Positions 34,783-43,210 of a stretch of 64,000 nt of DNA are shown here, piece after piece. Below the pieces are notes generated by a model that was not told where the DNA came from, made no database searches, and worked only from the letters and a program-made list of their open reading frames with translations. The stretch's first letter is position 1; the number at the start of each line of letters is the position of its first letter. Position numbers and translations under genes: made by a program. This stretch comes from Gemmatimonadota bacterium (lineage in GTDB: Bacteria; Gemmatimonadota; Gemmatimonadetes; Longimicrobiales; Gaopeijiaceae): NCBI GenBank assembly GCA_016873995.1, contig VGVR01000013.1, positions 18,237-82,236 on the forward strand, written 5' to 3'.

Positions 34783-36123
34783 CTATCGCGCGGCCGCCGT
34801 GCCCGCGATCGCAGGCGTATGCGCCCCGCTCGCCACGTACGCCTCGATCGACTCGCGCAGCGTCTCCAGGATCCACGCGCGCTTGGCGTCGTTCGCCTCG
34901 AGCAGCGTGCCGCGGAACCCGTGGTGCAGGCACTGGAAGCCGGTGAGCGGCACGACCACGATGCCGGTCGCGCCCATTAGATAGTAGACGAAGCGCTTGT
35001 CGGGCTCGACGCCGGCCACCATGCGCTCGACGGTGGCGAGCACCTTGGGGTTCTCGATATGCAGGACCTGGTCGCCGTTGAGCACGCCCGGCTTGAACAT
35101 GACCGTGTAGTAGAACGCGCCGCGCGGCTTGTTGACGATGACGTGCTCGCAGCCGGCGAACGCCTCGGCGATCTCCTCGGCGCGCTCGGCGAACATGCGC
35201 TCGCGCGCGGCGAGGTGGCCGGGGTAGCGCGGATCGCCCATGACGAGCGGAATCGACATCTGCGGCAGCGTGGTGGACGACACCTCGAGCCGCTTCGCGG
35301 CGATCAAGCTGTCGACGTACTTGCCGAACGTCCGGTCGTGGCCCTTGTTGAGCACCTCCAGCCAGCCGCAGCGCGCGCCCGGCCAGGGATACTCCTTGCT
35401 GATGCCGCGCATGGCGATGCCCGGCACGTCGCCGATCCACTCGCTCATCGTGAGCCGGCCACGCCCATCGTACACGATGTTGGCGTAGATCTCGTCGGCG
35501 ATGATGAAGATGTCGTGCTCGCGCGCGATCGCCGCGATCTCCTCGAGCACGTCCCGCGGATACACCGCTCCGGTCGGGTTGTCCGGCGACAGCAGCAGGA
35601 TGCCCGCGATCGAATCGTTGTACTTCACTTTGTTGCGGATGTCGTCGAGGTCGGGCATCCACCCGTTGTACGGGTCGAGCTCGTACGTGACGTGGCTGTA
35701 TCCGGAGTGCGCGGCTTCCGCCGACGAGTGCGTGCTGTACGCGGGCGACGGTCCGAGGATGCGCGCCTCGCGCGACAGGAACCCGTAGACCTTGGCGACC
35801 GCGTCGCCGAGCCCGTTGAAGAAGAGGACGTCGTCCGCGGTGACCTTCACGCCGTTCCGCCGGTTGACTTCGTTGGCCAGGAACTCACGCACGTGGGGGA
35901 CGCCGCGCGTCTCGCAGTACGCCCACGACGATGGGATGTCGAGCAAGCCGGCCACGATGTCGCGGATCCATTCCGGCGGCGCCTCACCCTTGGCCACCGG
36001 GTCGCCAATGTTCTCCCACGTCATCTCCTGCCCGAGCGCACGGATCTCGTTGCCCGCGCCGACGATTTCGCGGATCTCGTACTTCAGGTTGGCGACCCCT
36101 GCGTGCAGGATGTTCCTACGCAT
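34783..36123 (-). CDS. PLP-dependent aminotransferase (class I/II)
   Basis: This 446-residue protein of the fold-type I aminotransferase family has the expected elements: NGLGDAVAKVYGFLSREARI near the cofactor phosphate region, LLLSPDNPTGAVYPR (the NPTG motif), IADEIYANIVYDG (Asp and Tyr near PLP), and the PLP Lys in RGISKEYPWPGARCGW. The C-terminal PRGAFYYTVMFKPG follows family order. Start ATG 36123 has GAGGGA five bases upstream. Family members with this length convert amino acids such as alanine or aspartate; the exact donor is unknown. It is followed by the small TGA-containing gene, possibly in one transcript. Confidence 0.88.
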   Translation of the reverse strand: MRRNILHAGVANLKYEIREIVGAGNEIRALGQEMTWENIGDPVAKGEAPPEWIRDIVAGLLDIPSSWAYCETRGVPHVREFLANEVNRRNGVKVTADDVLFFNGLGDAVAKVYGFLSREARILGPSPAYSTHSSAEAAHSGYSHVTYELDPYNGWMPDLDDIRNKVKYNDSIAGILLLSPDNPTGAVYPRDVLEEIAAIAREHDIFIIADEIYANIVYDGRGRLTMSEWIGDVPGIAMRGISKEYPWPGARCGWLEVLNKGHDRTFGKYVDSLIAAKRLEVSSTTLPQMSIPLVMGDPRYPGHLAARERMFAERAEEIAEAFAGCEHVIVNKPRGAFYYTVMFKPGVLNGDQVLHIENPKVLATVERMVAGVEPDKRFVYYLMGATGIVVVPLTGFQCLHHGFRGTLLEANDAKRAWILETLRESIEAYVASGAHTPAIAGTAAAR

Positions 36124-36337
36124 GCATTCCCTCGTGAGTCTGTGGCGTGGGAGGCCAAGAACCGTGCGGCCGCCGCCCGGTCCCAATATCGATCGGCGGA
36201 GCGCCCTCCCGGAATAGCTCCGTGCAAGGGTCGTTCCCGGCGCTGGCGGCCCGAACATGGCCGGGCACGGCCCGTTTCCGGCACCGGCGGCCCTGGGGCG
36301 GCTTGTCGGACCGGGTGGCGCCGGCGAGCTTCCGGGC

Positions 36338-36718
36338 ATGCGAAGGCCGCTCGCCCTCCTCGCGCTCGCCGTCCTGACCTGGTCGAATGCGACCGTTCTC
36401 CGGTGCGCAGCGTCGACGCAGGACGACCTGGGATCCGAGGCTGCGGCTGCGCAGCACGCCCACCACGGACCTGGCCAGCCACCGGCGCGGCCCACCAGTG
36501 AAGACGCCTCTGATCACCATCACGAAGGTCCGACCTCACATCCGGCTGGCCAGGACTGCGGCGTCCTGATGGCGTGCGGCACCGCCCTCAGCTCACCCAC
36601 CGCCGCACCGAGCCCGACGCTTCCGGAGACCTTCGACACGATGCGTGCGTTGCCGCTCGCGGCACCGAGCGCCGTCGACCTCTCGCTGGATCCACCCCCG
36701 CCCCGCCGTCTCGCCTGA
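36338..36718 (+). CDS. Secreted His-rich protein
   Basis: This 126-residue protein has a signal peptide (MRRPLALLALAVLTWSNA) and then a His-rich stretch (AQHAHHGPGQPP, SDHHHEGPTSH) and two cysteines (DCGVLMACG), ending in a Pro-rich tail (SLDPPPPRRLA). The composition suggests metal binding, as seen in small proteins next to copper or zinc transporters. It lies 60 bases upstream of an outer-membrane barrel gene, with a PCYCGC-type protein next, so the three could act together. Start ATG 36338, with no obvious ribosome site; real but small. Confidence 0.6.
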   Translation: MRRPLALLALAVLTWSNATVLRCAASTQDDLGSEAAAAQHAHHGPGQPPARPTSEDASDHHHEGPTSHPAGQDCGVLMACGTALSSPTAAPSPTLPETFDTMRALPLAAPSAVDLSLDPPPPRRLA

Positions 36719-36778
36719 CACCCTCCCCGCGTCCGTCGGACGCGGCCTCAGGCACCTTCAAAACGGCGGTTTCCTTAC

Positions 36779-38083
36779 ATGAGAACGTTCCGCACGACGT
36801 GCGGCATCGTCGCGGCCCTATGCGGGGTCGCGAGCGTCGCGCTTCATCCTGGTGCTGCACACGCCCAGACGCCCATGCAAATGACGAGCGTCGGGCTCGG
36901 CGGAGGCTGGCAGCTCACCGGCATGGCACAGGCGTATCCGGTCGTCACCATCGGCGCGCCCGGCGAAGACGGCTCGCCCCTCCGTGAGACCGGCTGGTAT
37001 CTCACTCAACCTGCGCTCATGGGACACGTCGAGAGCCCGGGTCAGCGCATCGTCCTGCACACGACGCTGAACTTCGAGGGACTCACGCAGGAGGACGGCG
37101 AGCTGACCTTCGGCGGCTGGGGGGAGAGCTTCATCGACAAACGTCACCCGCACACGCTCCTCCACGAGCTCATGCTGAGCGTCAACTTCTGGCAAATCGC
37201 CGCGGGGACCGCGTCGATTTCGGCGGGCAAGGGATTCGCGCCCTACGGCACGTCCGACCCCATGGTGCGTCCGGGACTCAAGTATCCGACCAACCATCAC
37301 CTCTCACAGATCCTCGAGCGCTGGACGGTGAGCACCGTGTACCAGCGGGGGGCGTGGAGCGTCGAGGCCGGCGTCTTCGGCGGCCAGGAGCCGGAGGGCC
37401 CTTACGACCTATCCAACATCGAGAGCTTCGGCGACTCGTGGTCCGCCCGGGTGGCGAGGCGATGGGGCGCTGCCACGCCCTCGGCAACGCAGTGGGAGGC
37501 GTCGCTCTCGGCAGGCAGTATCACCGAGTTCGCGCACACCGTAGAGGAGACCACGCACTTCGGCAACGCGGCCGTGGTGCGGTCGGCGCCGCTGGCCGGC
37601 GGCCAGCTCTACGCGCTCGCCGAGGTGTCGCGCAGCTACCTCGCGGACCACGACGACTTCTTCTCTTTGCTCGCCGAAGCACGCTGGAGCGGACGTGGTC
37701 ACCAGCCCTATGCGCGCGTCGAGTACGCGTCACGACCGGAGTACACGCGCGAGGGGCCGGCAGGCGACGCTGAGTTCTTCCACTACGAGCACGGAGTGGA
37801 TCCCATCGGTACCACACGCTGGCTGATCGCAACGGCAGCGTACGCGTTCGAGGTGACGCCGAGCCCGTGGAGCGTCCGCCCGTTCATCGAGCTGCAGCAC
37901 CACCAGGTGCGCGGGGACTCGGGCCCCGTCACCGCCACCGGCCTCTTCGGCACGACGAGGTTCTGGGCGCTCTCGGCAGGGGCCCGGATCTTCCTCGGCG
38001 GCGAGCCGATGCGCATGGGGAGCTACGGCGTGCTCGACTCCATGACCGAGATAGAGATGACCGGCGCGGCCCACGTGCATTGA
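36779..38083 (+). CDS. Outer-membrane beta-barrel protein (metal-associated cluster)
   Basis: This 434-residue protein has a signal peptide (MRTFRTTCGIVAALCGVASV, cleavage near AHAQ) and then a chain of amphipathic strands typical of outer-membrane barrels. Several strands carry conserved His/Glu (FIDKRHPHTLLHELMLSVNF, PTNHHLSQILERWT, VEETTHFGNAA) and the C-terminus is Met/His-rich (GEPMRMGSYG, GAAHVH). Gemmatimonadota and Bacteroidota homologues occur beside copper or mercury genes. It lies between a His-rich secreted protein and a PCYCGC-type protein. I infer a role in metal transport or sensing at the outer membrane. Confidence 0.65.
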   Translation: MRTFRTTCGIVAALCGVASVALHPGAAHAQTPMQMTSVGLGGGWQLTGMAQAYPVVTIGAPGEDGSPLRETGWYLTQPALMGHVESPGQRIVLHTTLNFEGLTQEDGELTFGGWGESFIDKRHPHTLLHELMLSVNFWQIAAGTASISAGKGFAPYGTSDPMVRPGLKYPTNHHLSQILERWTVSTVYQRGAWSVEAGVFGGQEPEGPYDLSNIESFGDSWSARVARRWGAATPSATQWEASLSAGSITEFAHTVEETTHFGNAAVVRSAPLAGGQLYALAEVSRSYLADHDDFFSLLAEARWSGRGHQPYARVEYASRPEYTREGPAGDAEFFHYEHGVDPIGTTRWLIATAAYAFEVTPSPWSVRPFIELQHHQVRGDSGPVTATGLFGTTRFWALSAGARIFLGGEPMRMGSYGVLDSMTEIEMTGAAHVH

Positions 38084-38142
38084 GGCCGGCGGCTACGTAT
38101 CCTGATCACATCCACGAGCGACAGCAGAAAGAGAGGACGACG

Positions 38143-38616
38143 ATGAGCCGGGCATCACGCAGACGTGAAGAGCGCGGGGGTGCGGAAGCAGGCGGCGCAC
38201 CGCGCAGGAACAGGGCACCGTTCTACATCATGGGCGGGAGCGTTCTGGCTGCGCTCCTGATCCTGGCGATCGTCGCTCAGCAGGGTAGCGGGCCGACGAG
38301 TCACCATCCCATGCCGCGCGTCGATGCGCAGGCCTCTCAGGTCATGCCCGCCGCGCGCTACGACACCTCACCGAGGGTGGCCGAGACGTACCGTAAGGCG
38401 GCCGAGATCGTCTCCATCCTCGACGGCCTCTACTGCTATTGCTTCTGCCGCGAGACGTTCCGGCACTACTCGCTGCTGGACTGCTTCAAGGACGATCACG
38501 CGGCCAGCTGCGACGTGTGCCTGCGCGAGGCGGAAATCGCGTACGACATGAACCAGCAGGGGCGCTCGCTCGACGAGATCCGCCAGACGATCGACGGGAT
38601 GTACGGGCGAACGTAG
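38143..38616 (+). CDS. PCYCGC-type membrane-anchored cysteine protein
   Basis: This 157-residue protein has a basic cytosolic N-terminus, one membrane-anchor helix (about residues 28-46) and a periplasmic domain. The domain has a cysteine cluster: YCYCFC (about 98-103), DCFKDD (about 113-118) and CDVC (about 124-127). This resembles the PCYCGC motif family, proposed to bind copper or other metals. Its start ATG 38143 has GAGAGGA six bases upstream. Downstream, convergent, is the napA remnant. It probably works with the neighbouring His-rich and barrel proteins; this association is inferred from proximity. Confidence 0.7.
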   Translation: MSRASRRREERGGAEAGGAPRRNRAPFYIMGGSVLAALLILAIVAQQGSGPTSHHPMPRVDAQASQVMPAARYDTSPRVAETYRKAAEIVSILDGLYCYCFCRETFRHYSLLDCFKDDHAASCDVCLREAEIAYDMNQQGRSLDEIRQTIDGMYGRT

Positions 38617-38671
38617 GGGGGGAGCGAGTCGCCGGCGTAAACCCTCAGCGTCCCCGGGCAGCACCAGGTTC

Positions 38672-40321
38672 TCAAGGTCGCACCCACGGGTGCCGAGAGG
38701 CGCTACGCCGGTGTCGCCGCAGAAGACTCTGGGTCACTTGATGAGCCTGTTGGTACTTCGAGCCAAATGGCGCGGCCCGCCGGTTCGGCGGGTCCTCGGT
38801 CGACAGCAGGTCGCGCCACTGCGCGTCGGGCGCGGCCAGCAACTCCTCCCTGCGCCCCGCGCGATAGCGGTTCAGGTGCGGCATGGTGACCATCGGGTTC
38901 GTCACCTGCACCCACATGAAGCGCACGTCGCCGCGGTCGAGCGCGCGGAACATCTCCACCGTGTGGTAGGTGGGTGCCGAAGGGATGCGCTCGTAGGGCA
39001 CGCCCCAGATGTCGGCGGCGAAGCGCCGGTCGGCTTCGTTGGTCACCGCGCCGCGCGGCAGTCGCTGCGTGAGCGTGCCGACTTCGCGCACGGTGCCACA
39101 CGCGCTCGGCTGACCCGTGAGGGAGAAGGGGCTGTTCCCCGGCGTGGAGATCTTCCCGAGCAGCAGGTGGATGTCGTAGACGAGGTTGTTGATCCACGTG
39201 CCGCGCGTGTGCTGGTTCATGCCCATGCACCAGAGCGACATGACCTTGCGGCGCGGGTCCGCGTAGACCGACGCGAGCCAGCGGATGTCTTCCGCGGGCA
39301 CCCCGGAGATCTCCTCGGCCCGCTCGGGCGTGTATTCTGCGAGGAAGTCGACGTAGTCGTCCCAGCTGGCATCGCTCGCCTGGTCGTCGAACCGGAATCC
39401 GTCCTCGGTGCCGTAACCGATGTCCGTGAGCCCCCGCTTGAACGCGACGTGCCGGTCCACGAAGTCGCGGTTCACCCAGTTGTTCACCGCGATCTCCCGG
39501 CAGATCGCGTTGGCGATCGCGAGGTCGGACTGCGGCGCGAAGAGGAGTGAGCGATCGGCGGCGTAGCTCGTGCGCGTCGCGCGCGTGGCGAGGTCGACGA
39601 TGATCGTGCCCGGAACCTGGCGCCGCCGCTCGAGCAGCCGAGAGAAGAGCACGGGGTGCATCTCGGCCATGTTGTTCCCCCACAGCACGAAGACGTCCGC
39701 GTGCTCGATGTCCTCGTAACACCCCATCGGCTCGTCGAGCCCGAAGCTCGACTGGAAGCCCGTGACCGCGCTCGCCATGCACAGCCGCGCGTTGGCCTCC
39801 ACGTTGTTGGTGCCGATGCACCCCTTGAACAGCTTGGACGCCACGTACCCGTCGGGAATCGTCCACTGCCCCGACCCGTAGATGGAGACGGAGTCCTTCC
39901 CGTATTGGTCGATCGTCTCGCGCATGCGGGACGCCACCAGGTCGAGCGCCTCACGCATCGGCACGGGCACCAGGCTCCCGTTGCGACGTACGAGCGCCTG
40001 CGTCAGCCGGTCGCGGCCGTACAACGCCTGCACCGAGTGGTATCCCTTCACGCAGCAGAGGCCGCGGTTCACCGACGACTCGGGGTCGCCGCGCACGGCG
40101 ACCGCGCGCCCATTCTCCAAGCCAATGAGGAGCCCGCAGCCGACGCCGCAGAAGCGGCACGGGGACTTCCGCCACTCCACCGCGTCGAGCTCGGCCTCGT
40201 CCGCGTCCGTCAGCCAGTACGTCTCGCCGCTCGCCCCCTCGGGCCACGCGGTCGCGGCCGCACCCGCGGCGGACGCCAGGGCGACCTGCTTGATGAAGAT
40301 CCGGCGGTCGAGCGGGCTCAT
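38672..40321 (-). pseudogene. napA: NapA periplasmic nitrate reductase, C-terminally truncated
   Basis: Starting with a Tat-type signal (DRRIFIKQVALASAAGAAA), the 549-residue protein follows NapA closely: the 4Fe-4S motif CRFCGVGC then CCVKG, GSGQWTIPDGYVASKLFKG, the molybdenum-region ARLCMASAVTGFQ, DEPMGCYEDIEHAD, NNMAEMHP and the MNQHTRGTWINNL region to WVQVTNPMVTMPHLNRY. After RRAG-like residues near 38870 the family match ends, and about 60 unrelated residues run to the stop at 38672. NapA is normally about 830 residues; the C-terminal cofactor-binding domain is absent, and no napB, napC or napD is nearby. The product is unlikely to be an active nitrate reductase. Tat-exported. Confidence 0.85.
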
Positions 40322-40499
40322 GGCGGGAACCGGGTCGGGGCGTGGGTAGCGCCTACACGGTACGCCCGCGGTCCGGCGCGCGGTTGTCGGGAGCTGGGCG
40401 CTCCCGGCCGTGGGGAGAAACCCCACCTGCGGCGTGATTCGCCTGGCTCCGCTGCACCCCGCAGCCTACGTTGGGCCGTCCAAACCTGGAGAGTGCCCC

Positions 40500-42419
40500 T
40501 TGCTGACGATCCCACGCGGTGCAGCGCTTGCCGCCTCCGTCCTTCTGCTCGCAGGCGCGCGCGCCAACGCACAGGTCACGCGTCTCGACGTCGACGTAGT
40601 CGAGTCGCCTGCTTTGGGCGGGGAGCGCTTCGGCACCGTGGGGCAGTACGAGCGGCTGCGCGGCATCGCGTATGGCGAGGTCGACCCGAGCGACCCGCGC
40701 AACCAGGACATCGTCAATCTCGAGCACGCGCCTCACAACGCGCGCGGAATGGTCGAGTACAGCACCACGGTCGAGATCTACCGTCCCGTCTACATGAGCC
40801 GCTGGAACCGCGCGATCTACCATACCGTGCCGAACCGGGGCGGAGCGACCGGCGACGAGCCCAGCTTGAGGGCGATGGGCTTCGCATTCGTGCGGGTAGG
40901 CTGGCAAGGCGACATCCGTTCAACCGACCGAAACGTGGTGCCGTTCCTTCCCGTTGCGCGCAACTCCGACGGCTCGCCCATGGTCGGGCGGGCGCTGGAG
41001 GAGTTCATCTTCGGCGACCAGGAGCGCGTGTCGCGCGCGCCCCTCACGTACCCGACGGCGTCGCGGGATCCCGCGAAGGCGACGCTCACCGTGCGTGCAC
41101 TGCAAAACTCTCGCCGCTCCACTCCGGCCGACCTGCGCTGGAGCTGGGTGAGCGACACCGAGATCTCGATCCAGCGCCCCGCCGGGTTCGACGGCGGTGC
41201 CATCTACGAGTTCGTCTACGAGGCCAAGGATCCCGTCGTCATGGGAATCGGCTTCGCCGCGATGCGCGACGTCATCTCGTTCCTCCGCTACGAGCGTCAT
41301 GACGCGGAGGGCAATTTCAATCCACTCGACGAGCCAGCGACCACCGCGCTCTCGCTCGGCATCTCGCAGAGCGGCCGAGCGCTGCGCGACTTCCTCTATC
41401 TCGGGTTCAACGAGGACACGCGCGGGCGCATCGTGTTCGACGGCATGCACGTCGATATCGCGGGATCACGCAAGACGTTCACGAACTACGCGTTCTCGCA
41501 GCCTGGGCGCTGGCAGAAGCAGCACGAGGACCACGTGTATCCCGGTGACCAGTTCCCGTTCACGTACACGATGCTGCGTGACCCCATCGGCGGTGGGGCA
41601 GATGGCATTCTCGTGCGCTGCTCGGCCACGGACACGTGCCCGCGCATCGTGCACACGGACGGCGAGGCCGAGATCTGGCAGGCGCGCTCCTCTCTCGTCG
41701 TCACGGACCCGACGGGCAACGACATCGCGCTTCCGGACAACGTACGCGCCTATCTTGTGGCCGGGGTCCAGCACGGCGGTGGGGGCGGCGTGCATACGAT
41801 GCCACGTGCGGGCTTCTGTCAGAACCCGAACAACCCCATGCCCCTCCGCGACATCCGCACCGCGCTCTCGGTGGCGCTGTACGAGTGGGTCGCAAAGGAG
41901 CACGCTCCGCCGGCGAGCCGCTTTCCCACCGTGGGCAACGGCGGCCTGGTGGCGCCCGCAGCCACGGGCTTTCCATCCATCCCTGGCGTCACCTACTCGG
42001 GGAGCGTCAATCAGCTGCACCTGATGGACTACTCGACCATGCCGCCCAAGGAGGGACCGGCGTATACAGTGCTGGTCGGCCGAGTAGACGCCGACGGTAA
42101 CATGCTTGCGGGCGTGAGACATCCGAACCTCGTCGCGCCCATCGGCACGTACACCGGCTGGAACCTCAGGGCCGAGGGGTTCGGAGAGGGCGATCAGTGT
42201 GCCGGTGCCGGCTCGTTCATTCCGTTCGCGGAGACACGCGCCGAGCGCATGGCGAAGGGGGACCAGCGTCTGTCACTCGAGGAGCGCTACGCCGACCACG
42301 CGGCCTACGTGCGGGCAGTGCGCCAAGCGGCCGACGCGCTCGTGCGCGACCGGCTGTTGCTGCGTGCGGACGCCGACGAGATCGTCGCCGAGGCGGAGGC
42401 GAGCTCGATCAGGCGGTAG
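40500..42419 (+). CDS. Secreted alpha/beta-hydrolase (Abhydrolase_10-like)
   Basis: This 639-residue protein has a signal peptide (RGAALAASVLLLAGARANA). A beta-rich N-terminal domain precedes a hydrolase-fold region with LGISQSGRALRDFLYLGFN (Ser nucleophile in GxSxSGR), RIVFDGMHVDIAG and late VAGVQHGGGGGVH. These fit the Abhydrolase_10 family of large secreted hydrolases of unknown substrate. The start is uncertain: TTG 40500 has GGAGA upstream and precedes the signal; earlier codons to 40410 are not signal-like. It is a single gene, divergent from napA. The C-terminal 40 residues are helical and acidic. Confidence 0.75.
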   Translation: MLTIPRGAALAASVLLLAGARANAQVTRLDVDVVESPALGGERFGTVGQYERLRGIAYGEVDPSDPRNQDIVNLEHAPHNARGMVEYSTTVEIYRPVYMSRWNRAIYHTVPNRGGATGDEPSLRAMGFAFVRVGWQGDIRSTDRNVVPFLPVARNSDGSPMVGRALEEFIFGDQERVSRAPLTYPTASRDPAKATLTVRALQNSRRSTPADLRWSWVSDTEISIQRPAGFDGGAIYEFVYEAKDPVVMGIGFAAMRDVISFLRYERHDAEGNFNPLDEPATTALSLGISQSGRALRDFLYLGFNEDTRGRIVFDGMHVDIAGSRKTFTNYAFSQPGRWQKQHEDHVYPGDQFPFTYTMLRDPIGGGADGILVRCSATDTCPRIVHTDGEAEIWQARSSLVVTDPTGNDIALPDNVRAYLVAGVQHGGGGGVHTMPRAGFCQNPNNPMPLRDIRTALSVALYEWVAKEHAPPASRFPTVGNGGLVAPAATGFPSIPGVTYSGSVNQLHLMDYSTMPPKEGPAYTVLVGRVDADGNMLAGVRHPNLVAPIGTYTGWNLRAEGFGEGDQCAGAGSFIPFAETRAERMAKGDQRLSLEERYADHAAYVRAVRQAADALVRDRLLLRADADEIVAEAEASSIRR

Positions 42420-42517
42420 AGCGGCGCAAGACGCGGGAGTCAGGGCGGAGCGTTGGACATGCGCGGAGGTGATGCGCCCAGGATTCGTGGAGTAGCCTGC
42501 GTCGGTTTCGCGCTCTA

Positions 42518-42976
42518 CTAGGAACCCGTGCCTCCGTGCCGGCTCTCGACGAATGCCCTGAAGTCCGGGCGATAGCTTTCCCGCAGGAACTCCCACGAGT
42601 CGCGGAAGAGGGGTGTATCTCCACCCGCGAACATGTCCAAGGCATCGGCCTCCATGATGCCCTCCTCGACCTGGCGATAGATCGTCTCGAGGACGCGAAT
42701 CAAGGACGCGTATCGCAGCAGGTACGCGTTGCGCGCATCCTCGGGAAGATCGGCGAGTGGAACGCCAGAGTCTGCTTCAAGAAACGCCTTGGCTGCGGGA
42801 GGGTCGCCCGCCCAGAGGTGGAGCATCCGAGCCCAGCTCAGGGTCACTTCTCGATAAGCCTCTGCCCTGGCGATGCGATTGTTCTGCTGCACTTGGTGGC
42901 CGACATAGAGCAGCGAGGCGACCACCGCAGCTGCTCCGGCCCACTCACCGAGAGCAGCGATCATGGTCCAGTTCAT
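42518..42976 (-). CDS. Small membrane-anchored protein of unknown function
   Basis: This 152-residue protein has one N-terminal helix (EWAGAAAVVASLLYVGHQVQ), followed by a soluble, helix-rich domain (QNNRIARAEAYREVTLSWAR and LRYASLIRVLETIYRQVEEG). Many bacteria have such membrane-tethered proteins of about this length with N-terminal GxxxAxVxSLxYVGxQ patterns; function unknown. It faces the large hydrolase gene (converging) and is divergent from the permease at 43211. Confidence 0.7.
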   Translation of the reverse strand: MNWTMIAALGEWAGAAAVVASLLYVGHQVQQNNRIARAEAYREVTLSWARMLHLWAGDPPAAKAFLEADSGVPLADLPEDARNAYLLRYASLIRVLETIYRQVEEGIMEADALDMFAGGDTPLFRDSWEFLRESYRPDFRAFVESRHGGTGS

Positions 42977-43210
42977 GACAGGCCCTCTTCGTGGTCAGGG
43001 TAGTCAGTTTGGTTCTTCAGGGTCGGGACCCCGGCCGGCCGGCTCCATTGCTACCACGTCCGGACCGTGGCTCGCGAAAGTAACCGGCGCCTGCCAGGGC
43101 GCCCATGGTCGGGGATACCTGGCGCTCCCGTCCGGTCGGGCTCACCGTTGAGCGCCCTGCCCACCTCCTCGCTCATCAGCAGCGTCGGCCTTGGATAGAG
43201 AGGACGTGAC

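Noticed and set aside
35059..36501. 480-residue plus-strand frame opposite the aminotransferase
   Set aside because: Antisense codon-bias artefact; the minus strand has a clear PLP enzyme with motifs.
42977..43210. Possible gene between the small membrane protein and the FtsX-type permease
   Set aside because: Frames here are short and Arg/Pro-rich with no motif; it most likely holds the two divergent promoters.
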